Shown: in pieces, positions 1 to 11,150 of the stretch
Layout: each line of letters opens with the position of its first letter
How positions within the stretch are numbered: position 1 is the first letter of the stretch
Origin: Oopsacas minuta
Lineage: Eukaryota > Porifera > Hexactinellida > Lyssacinosida > Leucopsacidae
DNA length: 64,000 bases
NCBI GenBank assembly: GCA_024704765.1
Contig: JAKMXF010000343.1
Coordinates: forward strand, 806,001-870,000
Reading direction: 5' to 3'
The notes under the pieces: generated by a model
Database searches by the model: none
Told to the model about the DNA's origin: nothing
What the model saw: the letters and a program-made list of their open reading frames with translations, nothing else
Position numbers and translations under genes: made by a program

Positions 1-1334
1 CCATCAAATGTTAGCAAAACATACTGTGCCCCTCCGAGCGGGGTAAATATTGTATAATTATTGAATAAAAATAAATAAGATGCATATTTATATAAAGAGA
101 TTAAGCGTAACGAATGGTAACAATTTGTTCCAATACATTTTAGATGTCGGACTTTACAAATTATTGTTGTCCGATTCATATGAACTAAATTAACATACAC
201 AAATATAATAAATTCACGTTGGAAGGGCCACAAGGAAAAAAACGACGAACATATATATCTATTCAAATGTACAAAAGAAATTCAATCAATTTCAAATATC
301 TATACTTGTATCGTGTCATTGAAGTCAATTGATTTTCTTCAAACCGCAAGAATTTAAATTCCTAAAATTTGGCATGATGAGGTTTAATATGGATTAATTA
401 TTGATTAATATAAACTCCAACCAAGTTTAAGGTGCTCAACAAAATTCAGGTGAATTGATTGGATAATGACTGATATTTCAGTGTTAATCTGTGGTACATT
501 GCGCTGGTAACTTCATACACGTAGTCAAATTTATGTTCTATTACATTGATGTGATTGGATTTCATTGAAGGATTATAAAATATCTCCATTATAAGTTGTT
601 TAACACATACAGTTAAGATGTCCATCACATTCGCAACGGCGTAACTAACTGCTGTGTCACAGTGCTATCCCTAATTTACTGTCTGATCGACTGGTGGTTC
701 ACTATGATATTCCAAAAGATACGACGTGAGCTATCGGTGGGCGACAAAAAATACAAATCAAGTGAAAATTTTATTTCAGTATTGTAATTATGCCATTTAT
801 AATGGTTAGGTCTATTGAAATAGCGATAATAGGCTCTTAGCTTGGCATAAATTTATATGACACAAAAGTTTTAAATGTATTTTAGAGAAATTTCAAAACT
901 AGTATATTTGTTAGATTAAAGCGATAAGATCTGAAAGTCCTGATAATTGCGCGAAATAGGCAAATATGACAAGTATCTCAAGATGAAATAATATTCTCAA
1001 AAATGATTTCTTGAAAATATTGGTGATGCCAATAGTAAGTCAATATTTTTGTATAGCTTCAATTTACTGTCGCGACGCGAAAGTGTAATACGTTCCCAAT
1101 TAGCAAGTATTAATAATATGAATTGTAAGCTAATTTGATAAATTCATGAATTAATTTGTCAATTAGATTGCGAGTCAGTCTGGGAAAATACTATTCCAAT
1201 CAGGAAGCTCTTTCTTTTCGTTGAGTCTGTTGCATGATATCTTGAGACGCATGGTAGATTGAGATACTATGATAGATTGAGACACTACTATAAAAGCAAG
1301 TAATAACTTAATTTAGTTGGTTTCTTGTCGTAAT

Positions 1335-1532
1335 TCATAATGAAAATAAAATATAATGAGACCCCAACTTTATGAGTCTCACTTCAGATGGTCCAAAATC
1401 ATAAGTGGAATTAGGCTCCTGAGTCTGTGTAGGCAAAATGACCTCGTACAACCCGTCATATACGTACTGGGGCCCAGTTGGGCCCAACGGTGGCTCCTGA
1501 GAGTTTGAATATCCAGTAATTAACTGCTTCAT
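1335..1532 (-). CDS. Unrecognised 65-codon open frame (doubtful)
   Basis: This frame begins with ATG and encodes a 65-residue proline- and glycine-rich peptide containing the stretch GPTGPQYVYDGLYEV. Its composition is less random than the surrounding AT-rich noise, which is the only reason to list it. The YDGLY core faintly recalls SRA/YDG domains, but nothing else of such a domain is visible and I do not assign it. No splice sites or neighbouring exons support it. It could equally be a chance frame or an old exon relic. Confidence 0.2.
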   Translation of the reverse strand: MKQLITGYSNSQEPPLGPTGPQYVYDGLYEVILPTQTQEPNSTYDFGPSEVRLIKLGSHYILFSL

Positions 1533-2002
1533 CCGCTCTTAAATTATACAATATCAGAGCGTAGTTGTCAATTTCACGGATCCCATAATCGGCCAGGCAT
1601 TATACTCACTGTAGAAGCTAGCACTCATACGTGCTACCACTAAGTTGAAACTCTCTGAGGTACATTTGTACCTAACTTGGACATTTAACTATAAATTTTA
1701 AGCCATGACTCATGGGAATTCTTTACAGTAAGTTGTTAGGGCAGGGACATATTCTGCAATTGGGCATGCGCATACAAAAGAGGTCAGTTTGACCAATTGG
1801 TCCGCCTATATATTACCTATATAGTAAATACTAGATGGTTATGTGTATGTGTGCTAATTCATTTGTCCAGAATTAATTGTGAAACTATAGGTCGTAGAAA
1901 GCTGAAAATTTCCAAAGAGAGATAACTTTATCCTACGACAACGATCTACTGGTTTTTGAAGCGATATCGCCAAGCCTTTACCGAGAGGGGTGATAAAATG
2001 CC

Positions 2003-2060
2003 TTGACCAATCAGATTTGACGGATTTAATAGTCCTATAAATTTTGACCAATCAGATTTG
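2003..2060 (+). repeat. 17-bp perfect direct repeat
   Basis: TTGACCAATCAGATTTG occurs at 2003-2019 and again at 2044-2060, start to start 41 bp. No function is implied. Confidence 0.7.
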
Positions 2061-3888
2061 GGCTGTCTCATAGGACAGGATAGGTACATATACATTCGAG
2101 TAAATTCGTAAATTATTATTGATCAAGCAACTGTTTGGAGAAGATGTCTCCTAAAAGGAAACCTGGATTCAGTGTGGGAAACGGTTCATAAAATCGAGGG
2201 AGGAGAATAAAAAGATAGTTCTCAACTTGAGGGACAAAGGCGACGAGCTACCTAGGTATTAGTGTGAATTCATACACTCGTATATATAAAGTAACATGCA
2301 TAGTTGATGACTTACTCATTGTATAACAATTTAGTAAATAACATTATAGTTGCTAGATTACAATAACCTCAAACAAATTAATAGGACTTCTGAAAAGTTC
2401 ATAACTATGCTGTGAAATCTTATTACAGAACTATAAAGTAATATGAAAATAATTTCATTGTCTATCATCACTTTACATTCAACACTACACATCAGTTAAT
2501 GAATCAATCACTGAATCAATTAATTCTTTCTACTAGAATTAAATACAGACTAATACAAAGAAATTATCCAATTATTCTGGAAGGAAAATATCCTGAGGCT
2601 TCACTAGATTCACGATAGACGAAATGGAACTACAAGAGAAGAGTATATTTCATTGGAGAATCTAACAGGCTATTCAAGGTGAGGTTGACATTGCAAATCC
2701 GAAATTACCTTGAAATTACATCATCTATAGTTTTTGTTAAAAAGTTAACCAGTGGGCCTAAGTAGTAAGCCTTTTAGGCTGATCCAAATTATTGAGAATT
2801 CATAATAATAATAATAAATTTCACTTATCCTTAGTTAAATACGTACGTATATACCCCAAAGAACAGTGTTTGTGCACTCTGACAGAATATGCTCGAATGC
2901 AATATGCTCGGCTTCATCGAACAAGTAATTCACTTTGTTATTCATCTTACTTTTTAATTAATGTATTTTCTACTTAGAGTTAAACTGAGAGGCAAAAGTA
3001 ACAGATATGAAGTTCCATTGAAGTCTCAGTCTGTAGTGATATACAACAAGTTCCACAACCAAGTCGGACATCCTGGATAAATTCTAAACTTTATTCAGTT
3101 CAGCAAAGATACACATGATCAGCAATTACCCAAGAGATTCCAAAATTATTTTCATAATGATAGATATATTGTAAACTAATAACTAGTCAATATTCGCATT
3201 CGTTCGTTTTCGTTGTTAATTCGAAATGTGCTCATTATTCTCTATAAAAAGAATAGCTTAATGATTCTGTATTTCTATTTATTGGTGAGTGATTCTACAC
3301 ACTTTATGAGTCAGCTTGTCTGACTTATGTCTAATGTAATACCAATATTAAAGCAATGTACTAAATATATTCATAATATTTCAACTTTGTTGAAGGTAAA
3401 GACTTTCCATGCATATCAGAATACTGCGGTATTACCACCTCAGACAAAAGAAGTTCCAACAAACTCCACCTCCTTCCAAAACATGTAAATAGATTAAAAT
3501 GGATCTTGTATGTGATTTGCCTAAGAGTGAAGACGGTTATAAACATATTAGGGACTGTTTGTTATCTGAGTGATTATGTTATTGCACGCCATCTCAAATC
3601 TAAAACTTCAGAAGAAGTCATTATAATCTGCAAGATATTTACCTGGGTCTTATTTAAGTAAAATAGGTAAACTTAGGAAAACTAGTGTATAATATTTATT
3701 ACTAAAAACTGCGTAGTTTGCTAAATATGCACACAAAATTTCATCATTTTGTTAATAAATAGGCAAACTCTCCAAACAGCGCATCAACTGCATTAGTTTC
3801 GAATAAATTTTATCCAAATATTACAATTGACTCTAGCTCGCTTTTGCCTGAAGAAGAATATCAGTGATAGGTTTAATGAATCAAGAGT

Positions 3889-4620
3889 ATGCGGAACGCA
3901 CTGGATTCATACAATGATACAGAACCTATCAGCCATTACAGGATAACTCAAGTTATTCTCTACATCTACACGATAAATTGTAGCGTCTCTTCATTGGAGT
4001 ACTGTAAGATCATATTCAATATCAATCACCGACTAGCTGTGGCATTACAATTTATGGCAACCGATGCCTTCCAAATTGTGATTGCAACTAGCCTGTCATT
4101 TCTCAGCCATGTGTATCTAGATACATTGCAGCAGTACCAGTACATACTTTCCAACTTGACTAAATATTACAAAGAGTAACTTAACAATACTCATTCGATA
4201 AACATACAAGCAATCTGTGACAGCGAATTACAATTGATTGATGCAGTAGCAAATGGCTAGGAAGCATAAATGATGCGAATGTCAGGAATATCAGGAATAT
4301 CAGAAATTGCAAGTGGAGATGTAACTATCATAAATGGTTTCTTGGAGTAGGGGATATCCTTTACGTCCTAATCTGCTCACTCCAATATCGTCTCATGAAA
4401 CCTCAGCGAGAGGAGATATAACTGGGCATTCCTGAGGACCCGTAAAACGATCGAATGCGAATTTGACCTGTGGAAAAGTCGATGGAGATTGATGGATAAG
4501 ACTGGATGAGCACAATGTTATAGTACGGAAAGAGTTGTCGACTAGTGGTAGCAAAGATCGTTTAACATAATATTTGTATCCAACATGGATAGCAAAGGGA
4601 AATAGAATTGCCTGATGGAG
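3889..4620 (+). pseudogene. PIF/Harbinger transposase relic
   Basis: Pieces of a Harbinger-type nuclease (DDE_4 fold) occur in order across three frames. First is the N-terminal region RLAVALQFMATDAFQIVIATS (about 4032-4095), matching the family pattern of a helical ALxFxAtGsFQ..ig segment. Next is SINIQAICDSELQLIDAVAKW followed by GSINDARM, the segment around the catalytic aspartates (4195-4285). Then come RGYPLRPNLLTPISS (4350-4395) and FDLWKSRWRLMDK (4461-4500). The first 96 codons from 3889 are open; frameshifts and stops break the rest. I could not find inverted termini or a target duplication, so the element boundaries are unknown. Family identification is from memory of the motifs; the copy is clearly dead. 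Confidence 0.7.
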
Positions 4621-4866
4621 TAGTGGATGATAAAGTCGCCTTAACCTTAGATACTACTACTAGTGGACATTCAGTCCATCTATCAGTCATAAATGATTAT
4701 TTTAATTAATACTATTAATGGAATAGCACTGTGATATGCATACAGTAGACTCTGGTAAATCGGGTCAGCCGCGTAATTGGATCAGTTCTTCTTGGAACGA
4801 AATCATGCCCATATAGCTAATAGAAAATATAGATGGGTAAATGTAAAAATTATGGCAAAGGCATCC

Positions 4867-6538
4867 CTACGTGGTAGTATTATGGTCTAATCTAGTACAA
4901 CTAGTACCGATATGTAAATTAGTTCGGGAAGAACACATCAAGTGTAGTCTGCTCCTTGCTTGATAACAACCTATTGAAAACCTCCTCTGCACATATATCC
5001 AGCGCTGCATTTTGTACTTCAGAGACCCCCTGCTCTGAGAAGTACCGTTGCAAGGTTTGAATGCACTGTCGGCAACTTGATGTGTAATAATCGGTTGAAC
5101 AAACTCATCATCAACGTCAACATCTTCTGGATAGTCATCTAAACATATCTTCTTGCTTACAATTTCGTTTATAATTTCCTTATCAAAGTTTTGGGCTTCT
5201 TCAAAGCAGGGTACATCTGTGTCGATCAAGTAATGCTCACCGTTCAAGACTCCTGTTAAGGCTAGTTCTTCTTCCATCAAAATTGTTTCATCTTCAGATT
5301 CTCCACTAGAAGAGGTTTGTGTCCTAAAAGCCACATTTTCTAAAGCAGTTGCCTATTGTCTCGGGTTTCACCTTCCGCCAGCTCCTGGCAACGAAGTAGA
5401 TTGCATCCAGGAGCGAGATGCTCGAGCTTATGCCAATTGCTAGGCTGATGAGCTGACTAGATTGTCATCAATACCAGCAATAGTCTTCTGAACCACTTCC
5501 TGTCTGTAGAAATATTTCAAGTTCATGATAATGCCTTGGTCTAGTGGCTGGATTAGCGACGTTGTATTTGCTGGTAGAAATTCTAGTCGAATGTTTGTAA
5601 GCGTGCTAATGCGAGGATGGGCAGGACAATTGTTCAAGAGCAGTAAAATTTTACGGCAATTCTCCCCCAGTACTGAATCCCTTTTAGAAATCCATTCTTG
5701 GAATATGGTCCTAGTCATCCAGGCATTTTGTTTAGAGCAGTAAGTGATTGGTAAGGTATTCATTTTAATGTTTTTGAAACATCTTGGCTTCTTGCTCTTA
5801 TTGATCATTAGAAGTTTCACTTTGTTTTTACAAGATATGTTGGCGCACAAGAGTATTGTGATACGTTCATTGCCCTTTGGAAACTACTAATCTGCTCGTA
5901 TGTATGACAGAAGGAACTATCCGGTGTTGCTCGATAATACAAACCAGTTTCATCGGCGTTTTAAATGTTCTCAGGAGTATACTCTAGCAAAAGTTGAGGT
6001 AGTACCGTTGATACCCAAAATTCAGCTCCTTCGAAATCGGCACTGCTCTTTTCACCATGTATTCGCTTGGCCTTTATCTGGTGCCTTGCTTTCCATCTAT
6101 ATAGCCAGCCTTCAGTTGCCACAAAACCTGGTTTTCCCAATCTCACTGCAAACTCTTCAGCTTTGGACCTGAGTATCACACCGCTAATTCTCACTCCTTT
6201 GTCTAGAACGGGTTTAAACCATTTGTTCAAAGCTTCCTCTACTTCTGGATCCTTCCCTGATCTCTGGCGTTTTCCTTGCTTCATCCTCTCCTTTTGTAAA
6301 ATATCTCTCGCAAATCCTGTTCTTGATTAAGAAGTCTCCCCGATCGTGGATCTCGATACATCAACATGTCAGACAATACTCGATGATTTGTGTTAGGTTG
6401 AAGTAATCTTATTTTGTCATAGAGTTTTACTTTATCTGACGAGATAGCTCTATTCTTGACGCCATTTTCTAGTCCAGTTATAAAATAAGATACGTACGTG
6501 TATGCAAAAGGCAGTAACGTTTCAAAACAACGAAACAC
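4867..6538 (-). pseudogene. Tigger (CENP-B-like) transposase, broken
   Basis: Reading from 6538 downward, the frames give: a putative psq-type helix-turn-helix (NRAISSDKVKLYDKI..); a CENP-B/Tc5-type second DNA-binding domain (EEALNKWFKP ... GWLYRWKARHQIKAKRIHGE) at 5961-6284; the first catalytic segment NADETGLYYRATPD near 5925; and the nuclease core at 5440-5850 with LLLLNNCPAHP and SLIQPLDQGIIMN. The second catalytic aspartate is replaced by asparagine (normally L-D-N-C-P-A-H), so even a repaired frame would be inactive. A stop immediately precedes NADET and there are several frameshifts. The acidic region at 4867-5334 is the usual poorly conserved C-terminus. It lies wholly within the TIR-bounded element. 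Confidence 0.82.
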
Positions 6539-6733
6539 CCCCAGAATATGATCTTATTCGAATTAGGAAATGAATACATTGTTGCTAAATCTTGTCCAAT
6601 CTTATCACCATTCTACATACTAGCTTTTAAGTACTGTAGTTTGATATTATTCCCAAGGTTATGCAAGAAATTGCATTAAAAGTGAGCTCAAACAAGGTTG
6701 ATATAAAGTATTGTAACCAGGTGACATCAAAAA

Positions 6734-6957
6734 TGACCCAATTAAACGAAAATTTGACCCAATTAAAATTAAGTTTTGACCCAATTAAAAGAAATTTTTG
6801 ACCCAATTAAAGAAAATTTGACCCAATTATACTAAGGTTTTGACCCGATTCACCAAATTTCCACCCGATTAACCGAAAATATAATGTACATTTTCGGTTA
6901 ATTGGGTTCTCTGCCTAATCGGGTCAAAATGCTCTGGAACCAAAGTGACCCGATTAA
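6734..6957. repeat. Array of the Tigger terminal motif, about 21-bp period
   Basis: TGACCCAATTA or its variant TGACCCGATT recurs at 6734, 6755, 6777, 6799, 6819 and 6841, with a degenerate copy at about 6862. Spacings are 21, 22, 22, 20, 22 and 21 bp. Inverted copies lie near 6899 and 6916, and the terminal copy is at 6946. The motif is the core of the element TIR, so these are plausibly repeated transposase-binding sites; binding is inference. Confidence 0.85.
6863..6907. repeat. 18-bp inverted repeat with 9-bp loop
   Basis: ACCCGATTAACCGAAAAT is followed after 9 bases by its complement with a single mismatch (17 of 18 paired). It sits inside the right subterminal region of the Tigger element, between the direct motif array and the inverted motif copies, so it could form a hairpin at the centre of the array. 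Confidence 0.8.
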
Positions 6958-6972
6958 GCGGAGTCGATTGTA

Positions 6973-7509
6973 TTATATTAATAACATAAATAATAATAAT
7001 AGTTATTATTATTATTATTATTCTTATTATTATGATTATCATTATTGACATTCATTCCTTTGCCAAACAAATGATTGCTTAATTGTGCATAAATATTTGG
7101 GATATTAGTTTCAGCCTAACAATTTCATGTACAAATATAAATCAATAATCATGTTATGTATTATAATATCACGGATAGTATGTATTCCACTGATTTCCAA
7201 TGTAATTATAGTAATTACATCAAAACATTATATATATATACAATATACGTCTCGTATTTCGTATTTAGGTATTTCGCGATTCGACAATTACGATTAAATT
7301 TGTATTGCGCAAATTCTACCGAATGATGAAATAATTGCGGGATAACAAAAATCTTCGACAGCAGCAGAGGTTGGTAAGAATCCACTATTCTGAACATACA
7401 TATCTATTAACGTTAAATTTAAATCACCTCCGGAATAGGACCTAAAAAAAGAATTAGTTTCAAAAGGTAAACTAAGAAAAGCGAATTTGACTAAGTTTTC
7501 CTTTGTGAA
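6973..7509. other. Spacer with TTA/TAA microsatellite
   Basis: Between the Tigger element and the next MITE there is only AT-rich DNA. It includes simple trinucleotide repeats (AAT/ATT) at about 6986-7040. I see no gene. Confidence 0.6.
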
Positions 7510-7511
7510 TA

Positions 7512-8161
7512 CAGTGGAAGCCCCTTAATCGGATATCCGATTTATCTGGACAATGTATTGGTTCAGATATAAAAAACTACCTCGTCGGACAATTGGGACA
7601 TCTAATCGATTATCGAGATTTCTTACCCCTCCCGATCAAGCGAATATATAAAGTATATTCGCTTAATTGGGATTTCTATCCCAGTTTGAAAGTAGAAATT
7701 TTGACATTTATCTATAACCATAACAATACAACACCGATTCAATTACAATTTACAAAAGTTATATTATTAACTTTGCTCACCCGTCTCAGGTCTCATTGCC
7801 TATTCTATCTTCAATAAATTACCCAATAATTCAGAATGTCAATTACCCGAACGTTTTGCATGGTCATACTGAGTACGGATAATTGGTTGCAGTAATAAGT
7901 ACGTGCATTATTCTCTAAACATTAATTACTTACTTTCTATCAAATATCACAACGCTTTTTATGACCTCTTGAAGCGGAACTATACCATACTACAACGACT
8001 TATCTATATTAGACCCCATATAAATCGTGATTTTGTAGTGCAATAATATATTTCTGGTGATAAGACCATGAATAACGAGTTTTGAATACTTAAATAAATC
8101 ACATTCGGTTAACGGACAATACAATGATTCCCGAGCAGTCCAGATAAATCGGCTTCAACTG
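7512..8161. mobile_element. pogo-type non-autonomous element (MITE), about 650 bp
   Basis: The left end reads CAGTGGAAGCC and then, 16 bp later, GATTTATCTGGAC. The complement of the right end reads CAGTTGAAGCC directly followed by GATTTATCTGGAC. TA precedes the left end (7510-7511); the right flank is CA, so the duplication is imperfect. Inside are repeated TIR-like phrases (CGCTTAATTGGGAT). The stretch around 7650-7810 is clearly similar to 23200-23420. There is no transposase frame. Confidence 0.6.
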
Positions 8162-8282
8162 CACAAACTTAGTTATAATTACCGATAAAATACAAAATGA
8201 CCAAGGGCCTTTCGTAGTTCACAAGTAAATTGAGGAAAATAATCACTAGTAAGGATGTGATTACCTATCTAATTATGTTTAG

Positions 8283-8390
8283 ATATTCAAAGAGTTTCCC
8301 CAGAACCTGGCACTGGATGATCCTAGCACTCGCACTTACGACGACACAATGGGCAACGGCTTAGTTGAACTACACAAGGATATCCTCTAA
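8283..8390 (+). CDS. Exon-like coding fragment, unrecognised
   Basis: An open segment reads IFKEFPQNLALDDPSTRT then YDDTMGNGLVELHKDIL and a stop. It is preceded directly by a good acceptor (AATTATGTTTAG at 8271-8282). The residue composition looks like real protein, with acidic, polar and hydrophobic residues interleaved, unlike the AT-driven frames nearby. I do not recognise the family. It could be a terminal exon of an unknown plus-strand host gene or a relic of one; there is no supporting neighbour except the exon-like piece at 8640-8895. Confidence 0.35.
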   Translation: MFKEFPQNLALDDPSTRTYDDTMGNGLVELHKDIL

Positions 8391-8593
8391 TGTTAGTATT
8401 TCATCAATATTATTGTTGTAGGTTTTGCGATGTGTTCTTTATTAAGTAATTAAGTACATATAGAATTTAGCAAGCCGACTAAAATGGAGAGCGAAACTAA
8501 GGGACATTGGTCCAAACTGCTAAAATCTTTTACACTAGCAATGTATCCAACAAGAAAAGAGCATATGGGCAAACTCCATTCAAAGTTATGTAG

Positions 8594-8614
8594 GAGAGAG
8601 AGAGAGAGAGAGAG
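8594..8614 (+). repeat. (GA)n microsatellite
   Basis: A run of about ten GA units lies between the two exon-like fragments of this region. It falls inside a 59-codon open frame that starts at 8484 and becomes arginine-glutamate repeats here. Confidence 0.8.
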
Positions 8615-8639
8615 TCAATGCATCAAGATCTATCATCAG

Positions 8640-8895
8640 GTATAAACAATATGCAGCTTAACACTCAAGAAGATATTGAATTAGAGGAATCATTATTTGC
8701 TGATCTCTTACCTCCAGAAGGTTACACAGAAGAAATCCTAGAAGAGATATTCTCCCCACCTTCTGACAATCCCCAAAAAAGGAGTTGAAATTATCAGCGA
8801 GTCTCGTACTTCTACACAACTATCAGCTATGGACAGTATCGATTACGAGCAACTCAAACAGAAGTTACGATATGACAAGAAGTTTTCGAAGGGCG
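8640..8895 (+). CDS. Acidic exon-like segment with splice donor, one frameshift
   Basis: An AG acceptor-like site at 8638-8639 is followed by a frame containing MQLNTQEDIELEESLFADLL and EGYTEEILEEIFSPPSDNP, which ends in a stop at 8786. In the run of six A just before that stop, shifting frame gives KKGVEIISESRTSTQLSAMD and DYEQLKQKLRYDKKFSKG. That frame stays open to GGCG|GTAAGT, a near-consensus donor at 8896. The residues look coding and acidic, but I do not recognise the protein. It may be an exon of a plus-strand host gene with a sequence error or mutation in the A-run, or a decayed pseudogene. Confidence 0.35.
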
Positions 8896-8899
8896 GTAA

Positions 8900-10930
8900 G
8901 TTCAGCCATCGCCTGGTTCAGCTAATGATGGAATACTGAATTCAATATTTGTTAATCACGTTCTCTTAATATCTGGATTTACTGAAGTTAGGGAATTCAA
9001 TGACATTTATTTTTAATCGTATTAGTTCTAATAACTGAAATAAAAATCGATCAATTTCAGTTGACAAAAATACTACATTTCAGTTTATACAAGTTTATCC
9101 GCTTAGATTCTCCCTTCAATTTCCTCATATAATCAAAATATACTATTTTACAAATGGATACATACTACCATTTTAGATCAACCCTTCTATGCCATTAAAT
9201 TATCACTTGACAGGTTAAGATTGTTTGGTGCTGCTATACAAATTGATGCAGGATGCGTTCCTTATCAACACGGAATTTAGAGAACAAAAAAATAGAATCA
9301 GATCGTGATAAGTTAGATTTGATGGAGGATTTCTATTAAAATATTGAATAAAAATAATGTAGGACATATTACATACATTTGTGCGTGGACTAATATCTAG
9401 TAAAAAAGAGGAATTTAGTTTAAAGATTACATTTCAGTTTCAGTTCAAAATTGTAAAAATTTCAGATGGATTTCAGTTTCAGGTAGCAGCACTAGTTCGT
9501 GTGCATTAAGTGGTATTACAACACATTTGCAAAACAAAATAAATCCATATTTTTCATTCTCAAGCATTTCATCCGTGTATTTGTATCTATATATTAGCAT
9601 CTTAATCGACGTTTTAAGTACCCGATCATACAATGTAAATAATTGCTATTTGAATTGTCAACAATTATGCATAAATATTTTGCTAAATTCTTTCTCAATA
9701 ATTTCTACACCCGCTCAGACGCCCAATTATAATTTTCTTTACATTGAATGTATGGGGTACGCCGATTTAGATGAAATGTATTTTTAGAAAAGCATAATTT
9801 TCGTTATAACAATTATATAAGTATCTCTAATTCAATAGTATCAATTATGAAGTATCCTATGCAGAATTGAATTCAGTTCACGCATTGTTATTCAAGTTTC
9901 ATTAAAAATATGGCTGATAAGCCAAGAAATTTATTATTGAACCATAATTATGAATTTGATGAAAATACCACTGATTCACAGTCCCATGTCAAAAAATGCA
10001 ACTGAAAACCTAGTCCCATTTTCGAAATCTACAGTTGATTTATTATATACAGGACAAAATTTTAAGTTTAATCATCGGGTTAAGTACCTCTTACCCATAA
10101 TCGCCATTTTCCACACTGTGCATATGTGTGAAAATAATATCAAAAAATATATTCCAACAAATCTTATTCGTCGTTACTCTAGCCCCATTAGTTATTCATA
10201 ACTAAACAAAGTCATTCAAGATTATAGTAACACGAAGAGATAATAGTCTAGCAGAACTAGGGTTGACCCCGAATTAATTACAGCAAAAGTGGATTAGCAT
10301 TTTCTTGTAGCTGTGTTATTGCAGTTTACAAGGAGAAGAGTTTCTGGGCTAAAGGTATGTGGAACCTCTATATTTAGACATTCAAACGTGCTGATATAGA
10401 AACATATAGAAGATAATAATGCATATAACTCTACACTTTAAATCTATAAGAATTTCTTATGCTGAAAATAGTAATCAGCGAAACATTTCACGTCGTCTGA
10501 GTACTCACTTGAAGATATTAAGGAATAAATTTGCTAGAAACGAAGGAATATCAGAGGTATATCTCATGAATTTGGCGACATTCCATTTTCACAGCAAAAG
10601 AGTGACCCCTCTTGTTTACTTCCACACCCTTGTAAATATTCTTTTATAGAATATATCTTTAGTCACAGCATTTTATAAATTAAGGGAATGGTGGTGATCG
10701 ATGGACTTGGACCTATGATATGTCAAGCCAGTCCTAAGGATTTATATCAGTTGTGATAAAATATAAATGGTACATTTTGGAAGGTATAAGAATATAATTG
10801 AAATTTGATTTTACACACAGTCTACATCTGCAAAATATTTTCAAACTAAAACGATGTTATCCGATTGTTCAGTGTGTTCCATGTTTAAACTTCTATAAGT
10901 GTGAAAATAATACATTCAGGTTTCAAAACA
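8900..10930. other. Gene-free AT-rich stretch
   Basis: Short frames here show no protein-like composition. The only structure I see is a dispersed repeat at 10471-10594, shared with 46105-46215. Confidence 0.55.
10471..10594 (+). repeat. Dispersed repeat, copy A
   Basis: GTAATCAGCGAAACATTTCA and the following CGTCGTCTGAG..CACTTGAA..TTA, plus a later GACATTCCAT, recur with about 20% difference at 46105-46215 in the same orientation. No termini or coding potential were found, so this is an old repeat of unknown type. Confidence 0.6.
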
Positions 10931-11144
10931 CAGTACACCTCGCTAACCCGAACACCACTGTTCCGATTGCAAAAGAATTCGTTCGGGTTAGTGAAATTGT
11001 TCGGATTAGCGAAATGCATTGAAACAATACCATAGAATCTGGGAGTCAATTCTTGGATATAAATCGGCCATGTTTTTAAGTATTGGACAATTTTCCAAAT
11101 ATTATAAAGCACTGAGAGCTATTCGGATTAAGGAGGATCTACTG
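10931..11144. mobile_element. 214-bp pogo-like MITE
   Basis: The left end starts CAGTACACCTCGC and the complement of the right end starts CAGTAGATCCTCC; the right flank is TA (11145-11146) and the left flank CA. Inside, the phrase TTCGG[GA]TTAG[CT]GAA occurs in several copies. It ends six bases before the mariner that follows, so the two abut. Confidence 0.5.
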
Positions 11145-11150
11145 TACATA

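Larger units (their letters stand above)
1..3888. other. AT-rich gene-poor stretch, probably intron or intergenic
   Basis: I see no recognisable gene or transposon terminus here apart from the items listed separately (an unassigned reading frame at 1335-1532 and a short direct repeat at 2003-2060). The DNA is AT-rich with short, shadow-like reading frames. A reading frame starting at 2144 (MSPKRKPG..) looks like the basic start of a pogo-type transposase, but it stops after 15 codons and nothing supports it downstream. Confidence 0.5.
4743..6970 (-). mobile_element. pogo/Tigger element, 2.2 kb, with TIRs and TA duplication
   Basis: The ends are inverted: the left end starts CAGTAGACTC and the complement of the right end starts CAATCGACTC, and both continue to TAATCGGGTCA or a close variant within the first 25 bp. 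TA flanks both sides (4741-4742 and 6971-6972), the duplication expected for Tc1/mariner/pogo. The interior encodes a minus-strand CENP-B/Tigger-like transposase, listed separately. The right end carries an array of the TIR core motif and an 18-bp hairpin. Confidence 0.85.

Noticed and set aside
1335-1532. SRA/YDG-domain gene
   Set aside because: Only the YDGLY string is suggestive; no flanking domain sequence or exon structure.
3361-3546. Small frames such as 3361-3546, 9445-9633, 16410-16628 and 45295-45552 as genes
   Set aside because: Composition follows local base content, there are no splice signals or motifs, and lengths are near the chance level for this AT content.
6734-6870. CRISPR-like regular repeat array
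   Set aside because: Repeats are 10-13 bp with AT-rich near-identical spacers in a eukaryotic transposon end; they are the element TIR motif, not a CRISPR array.
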